Shown one piece after another: positions 15,363-18,309 of a stretch of DNA of 18,309 nt. Source of the stretch: Tieghemiomyces parasiticus (taxonomy: Eukaryota; Kickxellomycota; Dimargaritomycetes; Dimargaritales; Dimargaritaceae); NCBI GenBank assembly GCA_027575765.1, contig JANBPT010000946.1:1-18309 (forward strand), given 5' to 3'. The translations under genes and the position numbers were made by a program. The notes under the pieces are model-generated. The model was not told the DNA's origin, did not search any database, and saw only the letters and a program-made list of their open reading frames with translations. Each line of letters opens with the position of its first letter. The stretch's first letter is position 1.

Positions 15363-18309
15363 TTAGGTATCGTTACCGAAGGGGTACTCGAAAGGTTTGG
15401 GCAGGGGCAATTCCGAGTGGTTCGACGCCGACGATGAGGTTTCGCCGTTCTTGGGTACCACCGATGTCATAAACTCATGGGGCTGGTCCGGATGCCGGTC
15501 GCGCAGCAGGACGATGCCGCCCAAGGGCCCCTGTTTAACTGGCTCGTAGCGGGAGTCGGCGGGGAAGTGGATGTGGGCCCACTGCGCGGGCAGGACGCGG
15601 GACAGGTTGGACAATTTCTCGGACGTCGGCTCCGGGGCCGCGGCGGTGGTGGAGGATTCAGCCTCTTCCCCGTCCTTCTCAGCCTTAGCCTCCTCGCCCT
15701 CGCCAGCGACGGCCAGCTCTTCATCCTTGTCGACGGCCATCCCAGTATCGGATGGCTTGGGCTCATCCGTATCCATCATAGCATCCCCGCCTGTGGCTGC
15801 CGCCTCCGCGGCCCGTTTGCGCTGCTTCTCGCGCTCAGCGCGTTTAGCCCGGGCCCGTGCCTTGGCGGTGGTTGAGAGAACCGCCGTGGCCACGCGTACG
15901 GCGTTGTCCGTAGTGGGGGGCTGGTAAGGTTCCGGGTAGGCGAACAGAGCTGGCCGCGCTTCCGAGATCACCTCCAGCTTAGGTACGCGTAGATCCTTAT
16001 CCAGGCCAATGAAGGCCGTGGGAGTGAAGGCCAGCGGCAAAAAGTGGGCCAACGGGAACCAGAACCAGAACTGCGTAAAGAGTGCCATACCTACCACCGC
16101 AGGCATGCGGGTCTGCCCGGACTGCGTCTGTAGGGCGATAGTCACGTTGCGCCCGCCGGCGTCGATGATGCCCTGGCCGAGTACCGCGCCCAGCTTGGCC
16201 ATGGGATCTCCGTGCTTGTCGGCGATTATGCCGTCGTACAGCTTACGGGTGGCAGCAACCTTCGGGTCGGCCGCCTCAGTCTGCTGAATCTGCACCATAG
16301 CCAGCGCGATAAGGGCTCCCTGGCGGACATGGTCCATGGTGTCGTTTGTCATGGGCTCGAGCATGGCGATGGCGTCCTTGGACCCAGTGCCGGCGCAGGC
16401 GATGCCCAGGGCCAGGGTGGCTCCGTAGCGCACGTGCGGGTTGTAGCTCTCGGCCAGAAGCTGGACCATCCGCGGCACTTGCTCAGACGACCGGAACAGG
16501 ATGAACCCCAGGGCCGTGACGGCGGCGCGGCGCACATCGTCGCTCACGTCGCTGACCGCCACGTGCAGCAGGCGTTTGATCGCCTTGTTGCTGCCGGTGC
16601 CGCAGTAAGCCAGGGCTACCATGTACATGGCGCCGTACCGCAGGATGGGGTCCTTGTCGTCGGCGAGGGACTCGATGAGGTCATCGGCCTCGTCCCGGCG
16701 GTCGTACATGATGAAGGCCATACCGAGCGCCAAACCGCGGATGATCTTCTCGTGCTGCGTATCCTGAGCGTATTGCAGCATCTCGGTGAGGCACTCCTCG
16801 GAGCCCGTGCCCAGCATCACCAAGCCCATGGCGAGACCAGCCGCCTCACCGGCCACGGCACTGTCAGTGAAAAGCACGTTCTTGAGGTGACCAAAGAGGG
16901 CAATGTCGGCGGATCCCATGCTCGCCGCCCCGAGGCCCAGGCAGGCACCGTGCTGCAGGATCTCCAGCTGGCTGGTCTGGTAGGCGTTGAGCGCGTTAGT
17001 CAGGTACTCCACAACGGGGCCACCGCGGTTGGCACTGATGAGGCCGAGCGCGAAGAAAGCGCCGGCTTCGGAGTAGGAGCTGTTGCTCACCCCGTCCTGG
17101 GGCAGGTAGCGCGACATGAGCGACAGAGCGCGGTCAGTCTGGCCGCGGTGGATCACGCCCAAGGCCGCTGCGGCCGTGAACTTGGTCCAATTAGATGCAC
17201 GGCTCAACCACTCCAGGTTGGTGCGCAAAAAGTCGTCCACAGTGGTCCCGGCATGCAGGTAGGCGTTGGCGAAGCTAAGCGCCGAGTGGTACACCGAGTT
17301 CCGCGAGTCCAGCCGATCACGGCTGAGCTTAAGCAGGGCCAGGTCGGTGTGGTTGTTGCGGAATAGAAAGTCCAGGTGCAGGCGGATGGTGTGTTTACCC
17401 TGCAGAATGTCCTTGAGGTGGCCCGCCAGACCCTCGGGGGCCTTGGCCTCGGTGCGGTTGAGGTGATGTACCACACCGCTGAGGAATTCCTGAGTGGCGT
17501 TGGCCTCCAAATCGAAGGCCACCTGGAAGGTCGCCAGCAGGGCTTCATCTTGGCCACCCTGGGCCATGCGCACCAGCAGGTCAGCGCAGGACGCGGGCTC
17601 GTTGAGGCGCATCAGATATTGGCAGACGGCGTCATAGTCGGGCGCGGGCCGGGCGGTCTGGATGCGCAGCAGTAGGCGGAGCACCTGGTTCCGGAAGTCC
17701 ATGTTCTGCAGGAGTGGGAAGCAGGCGTCCTGGACGTAGCGGTATAAATCCGAGCTGTCACCCTCGGTGAGGGCGCGCTCAAGGGTGTCCAGCCGCCGGG
17801 CCTCCAGGGCGATGCCCACCACCAGGGTGTAGTCCCGGGCTGCGAAGCAACGCTCGAACATGCGGTCGACCACGGCCACCAGGCGCGGGTCGACGGTCGG
17901 GGCGTCCGCAGCGGTGCGCTGATGAATGTACTTTTCAACGGCCGTGTTGGCGACGGTGCGGGCGTAGAGGCTGTCCTCTTTCTGATCAAAGAGGTCGCCG
18001 GCACCCAGGGCGAACTGGAGGGCTTCCTCGTACTCGCCCAGGTTGAAGTATATCTTGGACAGTAGTAGGCCGGCAAGTTGGCGGTATGGGAACTTGTCTT
18101 CCTCGAACAGGATTTCACTGGATTGGACGAAGGAGGAAAAGAAGGTGTGGAGCGGAAGACAGGTAAGTCGGCAGAGTCGGTGAGATAGACGGCTTTATGC
18201 TTTAACACGTAGAAGCCGGTACGCTTAGGAGAGGCTATGTGACTTACATTTGCGTGAGTGAGTCGGAGATCTCGGACCAGAACTGGTCGACTACACTGTT
18301 CAGCTTCGT
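15363..18309 (-). CDS. RPN2: 26S proteasome regulatory subunit Rpn2 (PSMD1), 5' end cut by window edge
   Basis: A scaffold of the 19S base that docks Rpn13 and positions substrates at the ATPase ring. Two exons are visible: 18248-18309 (KLNSVVDQFWSEISDSLTQ) and 15363-18117 (917 codons plus stop), split by a 130-base intron (GTAAGT donor, CAATCCAG acceptor) inside an isoleucine codon. The visible protein is 938 residues; yeast and human Rpn2 have about 945-953, so the start lies just outside. After helical N-terminal repeats (FALGAGDLFDQKEDSLYARTV) come the proteasome/cyclosome repeats of the toroid, such as GACLGLGAASMGS, AGLAMGLVMLGTG, RGLALGMAFIMY, YGAMYMVALAYCGTG, AVTALGFILF and YGATLALGIACAGTG. 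An Ala/Lys/Glu-rich linker (about 15630-15890) precedes RVLPAQWAHIHF and GGIVLLRD. The C-terminus ends PFEYPFGNDT. Confidence 0.96.
18118..18247 (-). other. Intron in RPN2
   Basis: A 130-base intron with donor AT/GTAAGT and acceptor CAATCCAG/TGAAATC. Splicing restores a continuous reading frame across SDSLTQ-I-EILFEEDKFPYRQL, matching the Rpn2 family; unspliced, the frame stops soon after the donor. Confidence 0.88.

Noticed and set aside
16212..17366. Plus-strand frame of 384 codons opposite RPN2
   Set aside because: It is a composition shadow, rich in Val/Gly/His, with no domain; RPN2 on the minus strand explains the region.

Overview
This window looks like nuclear DNA of a fungus, perhaps an early-diverging one (the lineage is inference). 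The sequence shows spliceosomal introns of about 105-170 bases with GTAAGT-type donors, polyadenylation signals and Kozak-like starts. The genes encode eukaryotic nuclear machinery: 26S proteasome Rpn2, Mediator Med21 and the ribosome assembly factor Rsa4/NLE1. An acetyltransferase of the fungal LYC1 type points to fungi specifically. Coding regions are GC-rich and intergenic DNA is mixed in composition. I see no insertion sequence, CRISPR array, rRNA or tRNA.

Layout from left to right: uroporphyrinogen-III synthase (minus, 3' end cut by the window edge); a divergent spacer of 1.3 kb; a LYC1-like GNAT acetyltransferase (plus); an ABC1/ADCK1-type mitochondrial kinase-like protein (minus); MED21 (minus); a 1.1 kb divergent spacer; a 91-residue secreted peptide precursor (plus) with a TATA box; RSA4/NLE1 (minus); an intron-rich SETD4-like SET-domain methyltransferase (minus), rebuilt here from eight or nine exons including a 13-base microexon; an 80-residue predicted mitochondrial membrane protein (minus); and RPN2 (minus, 5' end cut by the right edge, one intron found).

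The genes form no operon or pathway cluster; this is an ordinary housekeeping neighbourhood. Heme synthesis, the ABC1 kinase and the 80-residue protein all touch mitochondria, but adjacency is not evidence of a joint role. The features most worth a second look are the secreted peptide with a dibasic cleavage site, the multi-exon SET gene and its microexon, the Rpn13-type tail of Rpn2, the unidentified 80-residue protein, and a perfect 13-bp inverted repeat upstream of the ADCK1-like gene. I found no clear sign of a wholly new system.
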